Of a stretch of 47,363 nt of DNA, positions 11,365 to 20,679 are shown in pieces. Source of the DNA: Cristatella mucedo (Eukaryota > Bryozoa > Phylactolaemata > Cristatellidae). The translations under genes and the position numbers were made by a program. Numbering within the stretch: position 1 is the first letter of the stretch; each line of letters starts with the position of its first letter. Under the pieces are notes generated by a model. It worked only from the letters and a program-made list of their open reading frames with translations. It searched no databases and had not been told where the DNA came from. The stretch is taken from the NCBI GenBank assembly GCA_009760855.2, contig WPIO01000088.1, forward strand, positions 1,707,501 through 1,754,863, written 5' to 3'.

Positions 11365-11514
11365 TTAAAATAACTGAAAAAATAAGCGTTTTGGTTTTTT
11401 CGTCGAGTCAAGGCATTTCGAAAGGTGTGCATATTTGTAATCTATCGAAGTTTGCTGGTTAGGTTTAGGACGCATTCGGTATCGAGTGCTCAACTCTCTG
11501 AGAGCCGCATTAAA
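11365..11514 (-). CDS. Candidate terminal exon of the duplicated gene (D1)
   Basis: On the minus strand a strong acceptor (AAAACTGTCTTTGCAG) is followed by 49 open codons and TAA. The peptide starts FNAALRELSTRYRMRPKPNQ, continues QTSIDYKYAHLSKCLDSTKK and ends PKRLFFQLF. It is basic, with no obvious domain. The D2 copy at 25214-25363 has the same length, the same stop and only three amino-acid changes (N to I, A to V, L to F). A possible AATAAA lies about 130 bp downstream at CAATAAATAAACG, which fits a last exon. Just after the stop another ATG frame (11361 downward, MKRRQDESEIRGS) opens; it is 80 codons long in D2 but is frameshifted in D1, and is more likely 3' UTR. Function unknown. Confidence 0.45.
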   Translation of the reverse strand, partial: FNAALRELSTRYRMRPKPNQQTSIDYKYAHLSKCLDSTKKPKRLFFQLF

Positions 11515-12234
11515 CTGCAAAGACAGTTTTACTTCTTCAGGCCTTAAGGAGAGCCCGGATCAGGTAATTTAGGCATATTCGAAGTGTAGCAAGAGAAAAA
11601 CTATTTCACAGAAGCAGGTCAGAGAAATTTGCTAGTGAGTGCAGCAAATGTATACTGTTTTGTTCCAATTTCATTATGGCCAACTCATCAGGTCGCAAGA
11701 TCGTGTCATGGGAATTGCGAAAAGACTAAAAAGCGGAAGGAAAAGCAGAGCGCGTTTCCCTAGCTGATAAGTTTAGCGATTTAAAAAGAGGCTGGTTGGA
11801 CAGTTGGTACGTGTCGATGCTTGAGGAAACAGCAGGCACAACACGCTATTGGGGGAGAGGAAACCTAAACTTTTTCGCATTTGGCTAAGTAGGCTTCCTT
11901 GGCGTCCTGAAAAGTTTACTTTTGCTCAATGCCAGGCACAGCAGGGCGTTCCAAAGCCCAGCACCCAAGTGGTACGAGAACCTCGCGAAATCTCGCCAAG
12001 TTCTCACAACCGCAGCTTCCCGTCGACTGTATTAAAGCAGGCTAACTGAGCCTACACCGGACAATTCCAATCATTAATAGCCACTATTTCGTCAGCAATG
12101 CATTGCTAAAATATGTAAACTCGGCGTCTAGAGCATCTAGCAAGCTGCCGGTGCGCTGTTTTTAGTGAATTCAATATACTTGGGAGGAAGACGTTTCCCG
12201 TCCATCGGCATGAAGTCGTCCCGATGTCGGGAAA

Positions 12235-12270
12235 AGGCACCACCTTACCTAGTGTGCCATCATGGATACA
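12235..12270 (-). mobile_element. Possible SINE2 head fragment
   Basis: CACCACCTTACCTAGTGTG followed by CCATCATGG resembles the tRNA-like head of SINE2, but it is only about 35 bp long. Confidence 0.3.
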
Positions 12271-12774
12271 GCTACTATTGATATATCGGACGACATCAAA
12301 ATTAGTCTCAAGACTAACAGTCTTATATTAGCAATCAGCTCAACGTTGACCTAAACTGGGCTTTTTTTACGAATCTACCATACATCTGCCTGATTAGTAA
12401 AAACTAGGAGCTAACTACCCCTAACCAACCAAGCCAGGCATCGGCAAGAACGACGTAACGCTTTCCGTAGCAGTACAGTAAAAATAGATGCAAAACTGTG
12501 TGCGATAGCATTAGTGACGAGAGAATCTATGAAGTAAATAAAACCTACTCAACTGCGAGATTGCGCGTTGCAATAGAATAAATAAGGGCGTGCTCGTTTA
12601 CTATTCGACTGCCTACAAGTTCGGCACGCTTCAAGCAAAATCTATGCTTACAATGTAGAAAGCACACAGTGTTTCTGCAAAATGCTCGTGTCACTGTAGT
12701 GGTCAGAGCCATCTGGAAATCTGTTGGTCCGTAAAGCCACAGAGTGACTTGAGTATTTAAGAGCGAGTTCTTAC

Positions 12775-12970
12775 CTTCGTAGTCTAGCCAATCTCGGATC
12801 TCCTCTGTCCAAAAATATCTCGACGGTCATTTCCGTGATTTTCACTTCCGTGGCCTTAAACAGCAATCTTTCACCACCATTCCGGATGGAAAAGCCAACT
12901 TGAGGATTCAAGAAGCGGGCGAACGGAGTGCGATAGACGACTGTCACCTTATCGGGTTTCTGCAGATCTT
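12775..12970 (-). CDS. Candidate beta-rich exon of the duplicated gene (D1)
   Basis: The best-supported exon in D1. On the minus strand it is bounded by acceptor TTTTGCAG and donor GTAAGA, is 196 nt long and fully open. It reads DLQKPDKVTVVYRTPFARFL, NPQVGFSIRNGGERLLFKAT, EVKITEMTVEIFLDRGDPRL and ARLR. The alternation of short hydrophobic strands and turns suggests a beta-sandwich or barrel domain. I recognise no family. The exon starts with two bases of a split codon and ends in phase 2, so at least one more exon must lie before the phase-0 terminal exon at 11365-11514; I did not find it. The D2 copy (26754-26949) keeps the length and frame, but its donor has changed to GC. Confidence 0.55.
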
Positions 12971-13643
12971 CTGCAAAACATCAAAGGCTATTAATTGGTA
13001 TTTTCCTTGATCGCGCTTAATAAAGCAAATCGATTGCCACGACTCAAGACCAAATAATCACTAGTAGAAGGACACAATTATCACAAGTAGAAGCCCCCAG
13101 TTGAAGTTCAAGTGAGAACCGACAAGTCTTCCTCTGCTGCATTCCTAGGTAAATCTTCTTTTTAGACAAATTTAGGCACCAAAAGCTATAAGCAACAGTG
13201 CAGTTGATGCCCGCTTTCAATCTCTGGTATTTCCGAACGTTTCGTAGCAAACATGTCAGCTGCAGTCAACTAAAAACGAGTTCAATTGAACCATCGAACA
13301 ACGGAAAACCAAGTTTTTGCACAGACTAGCGAGTGTTGTTGTTAAAATTTATCAATTTTCTACAAAAATGAATAGAAAATGGCACCATTTGTCCATACAC
13401 TTTTTTCACGTTACCTAGACCGAGAAAAATCGAAAATCTAACAATTTCTATCAAGAAAGGGGCGTTAGCTTCAATGAGTTCAAACCTTGTTAACCGATAA
13501 TGGACGAATCAGAATCAGCAGAAATATGATCAATAAAAAATAATAGACAAGTTAACCAACAACAAGAAAGAAAAACAAAAAGAAGAAAACACTAGTTTTC
13601 ATCAAGTTCACAATCAATTGCAGGTACATTTTTGTCCCTGAAG

Positions 13644-13942
13644 TTATTCATTCTGCTGCTCAATGAAAAGCTCGGCATTCGACTTGGTGAGACTTATATA
13701 AATGAAGAGACTTTCGTGTGATTGACAGAAGTTCTTTTTGTGCGGGTTTGTACGGATGCATCTGATCGCATAGACCTTCACAACTTTAATCTCGGCTGAA
13801 AACACCCAGCTCTTCTCAAAATGGCTGCACTCTCTTCGGGGGGGGGGGGGTTAGCGTACGGGGTGAAGGTCAGGGTGACAGTTTGTGGCACCTCGGTGAT
13901 GGATGACAGAAAGTCTAAATGCGTGATGACAGGTGCATTTTT
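13644..13942 (-). CDS. Candidate exon of the duplicated gene, interrupted at a poly-G run (D1)
   Basis: On the minus strand, after acceptor GACTAG, the frame reads KNAPVITHLDFLSSITEVPQ then TVTLTFTPYAN. It meets 13 consecutive C (plus-strand G at 13838-13850) and continues open in the next frame as RRECSHFEKSWVFSAEIKVV, KVYAIRCIRTNPHKKNFC, QSHESLFIYISL, TKSNAELFIEQQNE and TAA. A run of 11 or 14 would join the two halves, so either the homopolymer length is wrong or the exon is frameshifted. A donor at GTACGC just before the run is an alternative 3' border. D2 (about 27530-27781) has an in-frame stop and indels here. No family recognised. Confidence 0.4.
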
Positions 13943-14295
13943 CTAGTCGGGTTCTAGGAGGAGTCCACACGAGGCAGACACTTGAGTGGTAAACAATTGA
14001 CCTCCGAGTTATCGGCATAGCAAGATATAAACGGTATCTTCAAGCTCAAGTGAGTGGCTAAGAAAGTTGTGCTTAACACAGCAAGAAGTATAACATGCAC
14101 GCCACCCGCCTAGGCAGATGCATCGGCAGTGTAGGTTTTCAAAACTGTCTTGATTAATTGGCCAGGGACGTTAAAATGCATCTGCCACATGCTTGCACGG
14201 ACGTGAAGCTATGCCTGCGAAAGTACTGCTACATGAAACTACACACGTTCCTAACAGCCTTGCGTTTTTGGGCTAATCTTCGCCTCGTGCGTTTG

Positions 14296-14596
14296 TAATA
14301 CTAATAAAAATGCTCTTGATAAAGCAAATTTTGAGAGCTCAATATATTTCCAGATGCCTCACATTTTCTGCAAAGCAAAAGACGATAGAATTGTCAGTAT
14401 TAGCATGCTAAATAAACAGCAAGAGTAACACGGTTAGGGGAGACATGCACGGGCAAGCATGCGAGTGTGGTAGTAGCAGCATGCACTGTGTGAGCAGGCA
14501 CACGCACATAGAGAACAAGTCAGAGGGATCCACAAAATGCTCTGATAATTAGGTCCTTTTTTACTTTGTTTTTAAATGTGTTCAAGTCATTAGATG
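14296..14596 (-). mobile_element. Older LINE A copy, left part, split by a younger LINE A
   Basis: Diverged minus-orientation 3' end. It resumes at 16430-16668, the two halves being separated by the element at 14597-16429. TAGATG occurs at both junctions (14591-14596 and 16430-16435) as a target-site duplication. Confidence 0.85.
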
Positions 14597-16429
14597 TAAT
14601 AATAATAATGCACTTGCAAAGCAGGTCACTAGTGATCTAGTCCTGAAGTTCGCATCTCAATCAAAGAAGACAACAAGTCCTTTGGACCCTATTCCCACTG
14701 TCCTGCTCCTACGTTGCATTGATCTGCTGCTGCCATGCATAACTAACATCATTAATCTGTCATTAGCCTCAGGTCATGTCCCAGCACCTTTCAAAAAAGC
14801 TGTAGTCAGGCCACTTCTCAAGAAAGCAACACTAGACCAAGAGAACTTTAGCAACTACCGCCCAGTCTCCCTTCTACCATTCCTATCAAAGACACTGGAA
14901 CGGGTCGTGGCAGACCAGCTGAACTCGTATATCGAAACCTTACACCTTGCTAGTAAGTTCCAGTCTGGCTTTAGAGCTAATCACTCCACAGAGTCAGCAT
15001 TGCTTAAGGTATGCACCGACCTACTTAGGAATGCAGACATGGGTAGAGTGTCTCTGCTTGTTTTGCTCGATCTTTCGGTAGCTTTTGATACCATCGATCA
15101 CAAAGTTCTTTTAGAGCGCCTCTCATCTCACCCGGGCATCACTGGCACTGCTCTGCAGTGGTTCAGGTCCCATCTCAGTGGGAGACTACAGAGTATTGAC
15201 GTGAATGGACAAAGATCATCTGAGGTACCTCTGAAATATGGGGTACCTCAGGGCTCAGTGCTAGGTCCGGTTCTTTTCACGGTTTATACTCTCCCTCTTG
15301 CTGATGTGATTGCCAAGTACAATCTAAGCTTTCACTTCTATGGGGATGACACTCAGTTGTACCTGTGCTTTGATCCCTCCCAGCCTTCGAGCACCTCGAA
15401 TTCTCTCAGCTCACTTGCTGCACGGATTGATGACATCTGCACATGGATGGCAGTAAATTTTCTAAAACTAAATGACGATAAAACTAACTTACTAGTTATG
15501 GGCAAACCCAATGTGATTCACAAATTGGTAAGGCTGAAATTCAAAATTTGCTCTGCCAGCATATCTCCAGTTGAATCAGCTCGAAATCTAGGAGTTATAT
15601 TACAAAGCGACCTCTCTTTAGACGACCATATCAGCTCCATCGTCATAGCTGCCTATTTTCAGCTTCATAATATTGCTAAAATTCGGGCTTGTTTAGATAA
15701 GGATACCACATCTAAGTTGGTCCATGCATTCGTGACATCCCGTGTCGACTTCTGCAACTCACAACTCGCTGGCCTACCGGCATGTGTGATCAGGGGATTG
15801 CAGCTAGTGCAAAACTCTGCTGCTAGGCTTGTCTGTCGTGAGCATCGCAGTTGCGACATTATTCCACTTCTCGCCGACCTGCACTGGCTACCTGTGAAGC
15901 AACGGATTGACTTCAAAGTTTTGTGGCTCACCTTTAGGTCACTTCATTCTATGGCTTCAGCCTATCTCTCAGATATACTTCCCCATCAGGCCAAGCATCG
16001 TACCACCCGCTTTTTGGAATCCAACAGTCTAAAAATACCCCGTACAAACCTCAAATCCCTTGGAGATCGTGCATTTAGTTCGTATGCTCCCAAAGCCAGG
16101 AACTCCCTCCCGACCTGCGTCAGAACATCCCCGGACCTGACTACATTTAAAAAGAATTTAAAAACACACCTATTTAGGACAGCATTTAGTGGGTCCCTGT
16201 GATTCGTCCTTTATGTGCTTATGAGTGCTGACACTGTGCATGCTGCCACTAACCACATTTGCATGCTGACCCTGTGCGTGTCACCCATAACCATGTTATT
16301 CATTTTGTTTGTTTTTCAAGCATGATTTTACTCACCATTCAATTGCATTTCCCTTTGCAGCAAATGTAAAGCGCCTAGAGAGAGATTAAGTTCTCTGAGG
16401 ACGCTTTTTCGAGTGCATTATTATTATGA
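14597..16429 (+). mobile_element. LINE A, longest RT-coding copy, 5'-truncated
   Basis: A non-LTR retrotransposon of the L2/CR1 group. Coding sequence starts in frame at about 14610 and continues to TGA at 16200-16202. RT motifs in order: SPLDPIPTVLL at the start, NYRPVSLLPFLSKTLERV, FQSGFRANHSTESALL, LLDLSVAFDTIDH (motif A), YGVPQGSVLGPVLF (motif B), FYGDDTQLYL (catalytic box, with GDD where ADD is usual), LKLNDDKTNLLVMG and HWLPVKQRIDFK. The C-terminal segment is typical of this group (GDRAFSSYAPKARNSLPT, LKTHLFRTAF). There is no endonuclease domain, so the insert is 5'-truncated. The 3' UTR (16203-16429) ends with the hairpin at 16370-16404 and (ATT)n. It is flanked by a TAGATG duplication. 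The frame is intact, so it is young, but it cannot move by itself. Confidence 0.93.
14607..16202 (+). CDS. LINE A reverse transcriptase (ORF2 C-terminal part)
   Basis: About 530 uninterrupted codons of reverse transcriptase within the element above. An ATG is not needed, because the true start lies in the missing 5' part. The apparent start at 14682 is a TTG inside the conserved SPLDPIPT motif. Catalytic aspartates are present in motif A (FDTIDH) and in GDD. No restored or complete protein is implied; the enzyme lacks its endonuclease. Confidence 0.9.
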   Translation, partial: NALAKQVTSDLVLKFASQSKKTTSPLDPIPTVLLLRCIDLLLPCITNIINLSLASGHVPAPFKKAVVRPLLKKATLDQENFSNYRPVSLLPFLSKTLERVVADQLNSYIETLHLASKFQSGFRANHSTESALLKVCTDLLRNADMGRVSLLVLLDLSVAFDTIDHKVLLERLSSHPGITGTALQWFRSHLSGRLQSIDVNGQRSSEVPLKYGVPQGSVLGPVLFTVYTLPLADVIAKYNLSFHFYGDDTQLYLCFDPSQPSSTSNSLSSLAARIDDICTWMAVNFLKLNDDKTNLLVMGKPNVIHKLVRLKFKICSASISPVESARNLGVILQSDLSLDDHISSIVIAAYFQLHNIAKIRACLDKDTTSKLVHAFVTSRVDFCNSQLAGLPACVIRGLQLVQNSAARLVCREHRSCDIIPLLADLHWLPVKQRIDFKVLWLTFRSLHSMASAYLSDILPHQAKHRTTRFLESNSLKIPRTNLKSLGDRAFSSYAPKARNSLPTCVRTSPDLTTFKKNLKTHLFRTAFSGSL

Positions 16430-16668
16430 TAGATGCGAAGTAAGTCGGGTGAGAGTTCCAAGCTTTGGGAGCGTACGATCGAAAGCAAGGTCTTCGAAAG
16501 ATTTGAGGTGCGTTGAAGGCATTGGTTAACAATGGGATTTCGAAGGCTTGGGTACAAGGTTCAGCCTGGTGATGAAGTAGGTCTAAAAGGTAGGCTGGAG
16601 CCAAATAATTGAGGGTGCTCAAAGCGACTAAACAAACCTTGAGTATAAACTGGGAAAAGAACAGGACC
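16430..16668 (-). mobile_element. Older LINE A copy, right part
   Basis: Continuation of 14296-14596 (the C-terminal ORF region in minus orientation). It ends at the point AACCTTGAG where U1 begins. The same LINE/U junction occurs before U2 at 18885. Confidence 0.8.
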
Positions 16669-16741
16669 ATGCACGACCTGAAAGATTTGGTAAAGCTTCG
16701 AGCCCTATAGCACAACACGCCATCACCATCAACCTACTTAC

Positions 16742-16862
16742 CAGCAATCGACTCTGCTGCTGCATCCAGCTTACTGGCCGACATGGCGCCCGGCGTTGCT
16801 CCTGTAGTGGCTCCTGTGTTTGCTCCCGGCATCGCACCTGGAACCGCTTCCGGCACTGCTTC
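16742..16862 (-). pseudogene. EA-repeat exon of U1
   Basis: The minus-strand reading includes [41 protein letters not shown] and a perfect donor, GTAAGT, in phase 1. The same donor position is used in U2 and U3. The acceptor side lacks the sequence seen in U2, and only a weak AG in the wrong phase is available. Together with the stop in the U1 start exon this points to a pseudogene. Confidence 0.45.
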
Positions 16863-17682
16863 AAAATTTTTCAAAGGACATTACAAAAGAATGAATATTG
16901 CTATGAAAATAGCAACTGTTAGTTGAATTAATCGACCACAGTATTTTCACGTTCAAAGTGCTTTGTCGCATATTAGCCAGTTAGTCACCACATCTCATCG
17001 ACACTGTCCTTTCGGACTTGTGAATCTCGCAGTTTCAGATGTAAAAGCAACGGTAGTGCCATTAGAAATAGATGGATCCTTAGACTAACGTTCCATTAAG
17101 GCAACTCGCCCGTTTCTCTCCCTCGATGAATTGGTAGTTCCAAGGTTTTGTACTCGAGAATTATAGCAAGCCGCTTCAGGCGTACCTAAATAGCTCTAAT
17201 CAATAACGGTTCACATCCATTCGTCCGCCATATCAGCCTTGAGCTGTGTCAGGGAACCTTTATTAGCCATTTCTGCCTCTTATTCCGTTACTAAGAGTTA
17301 GCCGCACGGCAGCTGAGATAGTGTGAGTACAGGTTTGAGGTTATAAATGGAGAGGCTGGGGGTTAGAGCAGTGGTACGCTCGACAGGATGGCTTGCAGCA
17401 ATCGCAGTGGTTAAAGTGAGAGGTGAAAGCCCTTAAGTGTAGAGATCAAGCGCTTCGAGGCGTCAGCTGGCCAATCGTAAAATTGTAGCTACGATTGATC
17501 TAAACATGGACAATTGATAATGAATTAACAAATATAGGTAGTGGACTGACCCGATTGATCTAATCTATAAACAGATCTGATAAATCGCTCACAGCAGCAT
17601 TTGCAACGTCAGTGCTCGAGCGTCACCCTTGACGTAGGGTAAAAACTTCTACGTCATTGTTGCTGGTCTTTACTTCATCCTC

Positions 17683-17745
17683 TCACTCAGGCTCCGAGCG
17701 AAATAGTCGATGCCGGTCGAAGGCGACTGCCTTCTGGTTTGACAT
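17683..17745 (-). pseudogene. MSNQ start exon of U1, with in-frame stop
   Basis: The minus-strand ATG at 17745 reads MSNQKAVAFDRHRLFRSEPE and then TGA. In U2 and U3 the corresponding exon continues to a donor. The AG immediately before the ATG (TTCTTGCAGCATG) is kept in U1 and U2, so a 5' UTR intron may end there. Confidence 0.5.
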
Positions 17746-18349
17746 GCTGCAAGAATTATCAGTGAAAGTGTGAATTCAAACTCAATGTGAATGACGCTCT
17801 AGAAAACTCGGGAAAACCTCTAGTGCAACTTTTGCCTCTGCTTGAGAATCTTCAGCGAAAATTTATGGCCGTTGCCACGATCGAATAGCTGTCGCCGAGA
17901 TTTGAGACTGATGTGTTCGGCTCGCATTCCAGTAACGGGACGTGAACATGCAATCAGCAAAGGGAAAAACCATTCGTCTGAGAAGTGAAAGTGTCAAGTC
18001 AGTCGTTGTTAGTAATAAGTTATGTTTTTTGTCAATTCAATTATCTTCATAATATCTTTTCACCTCCTGTTCTTATAAATTATCTATTTATGATTTCCCT
18101 GGGAAAAAGAGCATTCATTGAGTACAAGTGTCGTTGAAGCGACATAAAATCACGGTGAGAAAATGATGCAAACGGCGGAGTCTTTCGGAAACAACAAAAG
18201 TAGAGAAATTAAGGACGTCGAAATAGTTTGATTTTGGCTGCAGATGTATCTGCCGTCATCATCGTGACACTGTTTGCAGGCTAAGTGGGAAATAGGCTTA
18301 CTGACCGTAATAGTTACGATGAATCGTTCGAACATTTTTGACGTTGCAA

Positions 18350-18885
18350 TACTAATTATAATAACACTCTTCATAATGCCCACTACGAGAATTCAATCTC
18401 TTTTGAGGTGCTTTACATTTGCTGCAAAAGAAGCATGATCGAATGGTCAGTTTTAGCATGCTCAATAAACAACAAAAGTAAAATGGTTAGGGGTGACATG
18501 CACAGGGTCAGCATGCGAGTGTGGTTAGTGGCAGCATGCACTGTGTCAGCACGCATGAGCAAATAAAGAACGAATCCAAGGGACCCACTAAATGCTCTGA
18601 TGAATAGGTGCGTTTTGAGTTTCTTTGTATTTGTGGTCAAGTCAGAAGATGTCTTAATGCAAGTCGAGAACGAGTTCCAGACTTGGAAAGCCTACGAACT
18701 AAAGACCCGGTCTCCAAAGGATTTCAGATTCGCACGAGGTACGGGCGAACATTTAAATTCAAAAAGCGTGAGGTACGTTGCTGAGCCACGTGGGGCAGTA
18801 CACCTGATAAGTAGGCTGGATCCAAATAACGAAGTTAGCCTAAAGTGACTGACAAAACCTTGAATATAAACCGGAAAAAACAGAA
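18350..18885 (-). mobile_element. LINE A fragment between U1 and U2
   Basis: Minus-orientation 3' end with hairpin, 3' UTR and C-terminal ORF, broken by frameshifts. It ends at ACCTTGAATATAAACCGG, the U2 border, and forms part of the tandemly duplicated unit. Confidence 0.85.
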
Positions 18886-18960
18886 CCATGCACGACCTGA
18901 AAAATTTAGTAAAGTTCAGAGTTTCATCGCACGATACATAATCACCATCAACCTACATAC

Positions 18961-19099
18961 CGGCTATCGACTCTGCTGCCGCATCCATCGCACTTGCCGA
19001 CATGGCGCCCGGCGCGGCTCTCGTCGATGGTCCTGGCACTGCTTCCGGAACCACTTCCGGAAATGCTTCCGGCACAACTTCCGGCAATGCTTCCGCCAC
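18961..19099 (-). CDS. EA-repeat exon of U2
   Basis: On the minus strand from an acceptor-like TTGAGTAGAG (phase 0) to a donor, GTATGT (phase 1), 139 nt. It reads VAEALPEVVPEAFPEVVPEA, VPGPSTRAAPGAMSASAMDA and AAESIAG. The five-residue period PE(A/V)-x-x is the short form of the long repeat in U3. The acceptor is weakly defined, and the following exon is unknown because LINE sequence begins about 75 bp further on. Confidence 0.4.
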
Positions 19100-19928
19100 C
19101 TCTACTCAATTTTTAAAAGGAGTTTACAAAAGAATGAATATTGCTATGAAAATAGCACAAGCTATTATTTAATTAATCGACCACACTATTTTCACGCTCA
19201 AAGTGCTTTGTCGCATATTAGCCAGTTAATCATCACATCTCATCGACACTGTCCTTTCGGACGACCAATGAATCTCGCAGTTTCAGATGTAAAAGCAACG
19301 GTAGTGCCATTAGAAATAGATGGATCCTTAGACTAACGTTCCATTAAGGCAGCTCACCCGTTTCTCTCCCTCAATGAATTGATATTTTCAAGGTTTTGTA
19401 CTCGAGAATTATAGCAAGCCGCTTCAGGCGTACCTAAATAGCTCTCATCAATAGCGGTTCACAGCCATTCGCCTACCATATCAGCCTTGAGGTGTGTCAG
19501 TGAACCTTTATTAGCCATTTCTAACCTTATTCCCAGTAACTAAGAGTTAGCTGCACGGCAGCTGAGATAGTGTGAGTACAGGTTTGAGGTTATAGATGGA
19601 GAGGCTGGGGGTTAGAGCAGTGGTACGCTCGACAGGATGGCTTGCAGCAATCGCAGTGGTTAAAGTGAGAGGTGAAAGCCCTTAAGTGTAGAGATCAAGC
19701 GCTTCGAGACGTCAGCTGGCCAATCGTAAAATTGTAGCTACGATTGATCTAAACATGGACAATTGATAATGAATAGATAAATATGTAGGTCATAGTTCAA
19801 TCCGATTGATCTAATCTATAAATAGATCTTCTGGTAAATCGCTCACAGCAGCATCTGCAACGTCAGCGCTCGAGCTTTGGCCTGGACATGGGGCAAACGT
19901 TCCCTACGTCATTGTTGCTGGTCTTCAC

Positions 19929-20072
19929 CTCATTCTCATACTCAGGCTCCGAGCCTAGCAGTCGATGCCGGTCATACTCAGGCTCCGAGCCTAACAGTCG
20001 ATGCCGGTCATACTCAGGCTCCGAGCCTAGCAGTCGATGCCGGTTGAAGGCGGCTGCCTTCTGGTTTGACAT
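19929..20072 (-). CDS. MSNQ start exon of U2 with three 12-residue repeats
   Basis: The minus-strand ATG at 20072 opens 48 codons to a GTGAAG donor in phase 0. It begins MSNQKAAAFNRHRLLGSEPE, followed by two further copies of YDRHRLLGSEPE and then YENE. U1 and U3 have a single copy of this unit. The expansion is by exactly 36 bp and so keeps the frame. Splicing to the EA exon (18961-19099) would be phase-compatible. There is no signal peptide; the segment is charged and probably disordered. Family not recognised. Confidence 0.5.
19937..20044 (-). repeat. 36-bp tandem repeat, three copies
   Basis: Three near-identical copies of a unit beginning CATACTCAGGCTCCGAGCCT. They differ at single positions and lie inside the U2 start exon. 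Confidence 0.95.
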
Positions 20073-20679
20073 GCTGCAAGAATTGTCAGAGTAAAGCTGT
20101 CAATTCGAGCTTGACGTGAATGATTCTCTAGAGGACTCTGGAAAATGTCTAGTACAACATTTGCATTCGCTTGAGAATCTTTAATACAAAATTACGGCCG
20201 TTACCACGGTCGAATTGCTGTCGCCAAGATTTGAGACTGACGTGTTTGGCTCCCATTCCAAGAAGGGGACGCGAAAATACAATCAGCAGAGAAAGCAAAG
20301 CATTCGTCTCCAAAGTGAAAGTGTCTAGTCAGTAGTTGTTGCTAATAAGTATGTTCTATCAACTCAATTCTATTTTTATATATTTTCCGCCTCATCTTCT
20401 TGTAAGTAATCAATCTATTTATGATTTCCCTGGGAAAAAGAGAATTCATTGGGTGCAAGTGTGGTTAAAGCGATATAAAATGCGGTGAAAAAAAAATTAT
20501 TCGAATGAAGGAGACTTTCGAAAACAACAAAAGTAGAAAAATGTAGGACGTCGAGATAGTTTGATTTTGGCCACAGATGTATCTGCCGCTATCACGGTGA
20601 CACCGTTCGCAGGCCACGATGAAAATAGGCGTACTGACTGTCATATTTATGATGCATCGTTCAGGCATTTTGACATTGG

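Larger units (their letters stand above)
11083..14295 (-). repeat. Segment D1 of the duplicated block (alpha copy)
   Basis: About 3.2 kb that recurs in the same orientation at 24932-28135 (D2), with long near-identical stretches such as 11100-11530 against 24948-25380. It carries candidate minus-strand exons, listed separately. Pieces without assigned exons (11530-12770, 12980-13640, 13950-14290) look noncoding. One minus reading at about 14130-14200 (WQMHFNVPGQLIKTVLKTY) resembles protein and is partly kept in D2 (HMHFNVPSQLIKT), but I could not place its borders. Confidence 0.9.
16669..18349 (-). repeat. Segment U1 (tandem paralogue of U2 and U3)
   Basis: About 1.7 kb matching U2 (18886-20679) at high identity, for example 17040-17520 against 19260-19740, and U3 (30990-34445) at lower identity. 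It contains a broken start exon and an EA-repeat exon, listed separately. The rest (about 16870-17680 and 17750-18349) looks like intron and upstream sequence. One plus reading, NLAVSDVKATVVPLEIDG, is open in U1 and U2 but not kept in U3. Confidence 0.9.
18886..20679 (-). repeat. Segment U2
   Basis: Second copy of the U unit. It is the only copy with both an uninterrupted start exon and a short EA exon in compatible phases. The 36-bp in-frame tandem repeat lies inside its start exon. Confidence 0.9.

Noticed and set aside
14682-14684. Start codon of the LINE A reverse transcriptase
   Set aside because: The triplet is TTG inside a conserved motif, and the frame is open upstream to about 14607; the true start is missing through truncation.
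18845-19336. 163-codon + strand frame over U2
   Set aside because: It runs through the antisense of the EA exon and its end is not conserved in U3.
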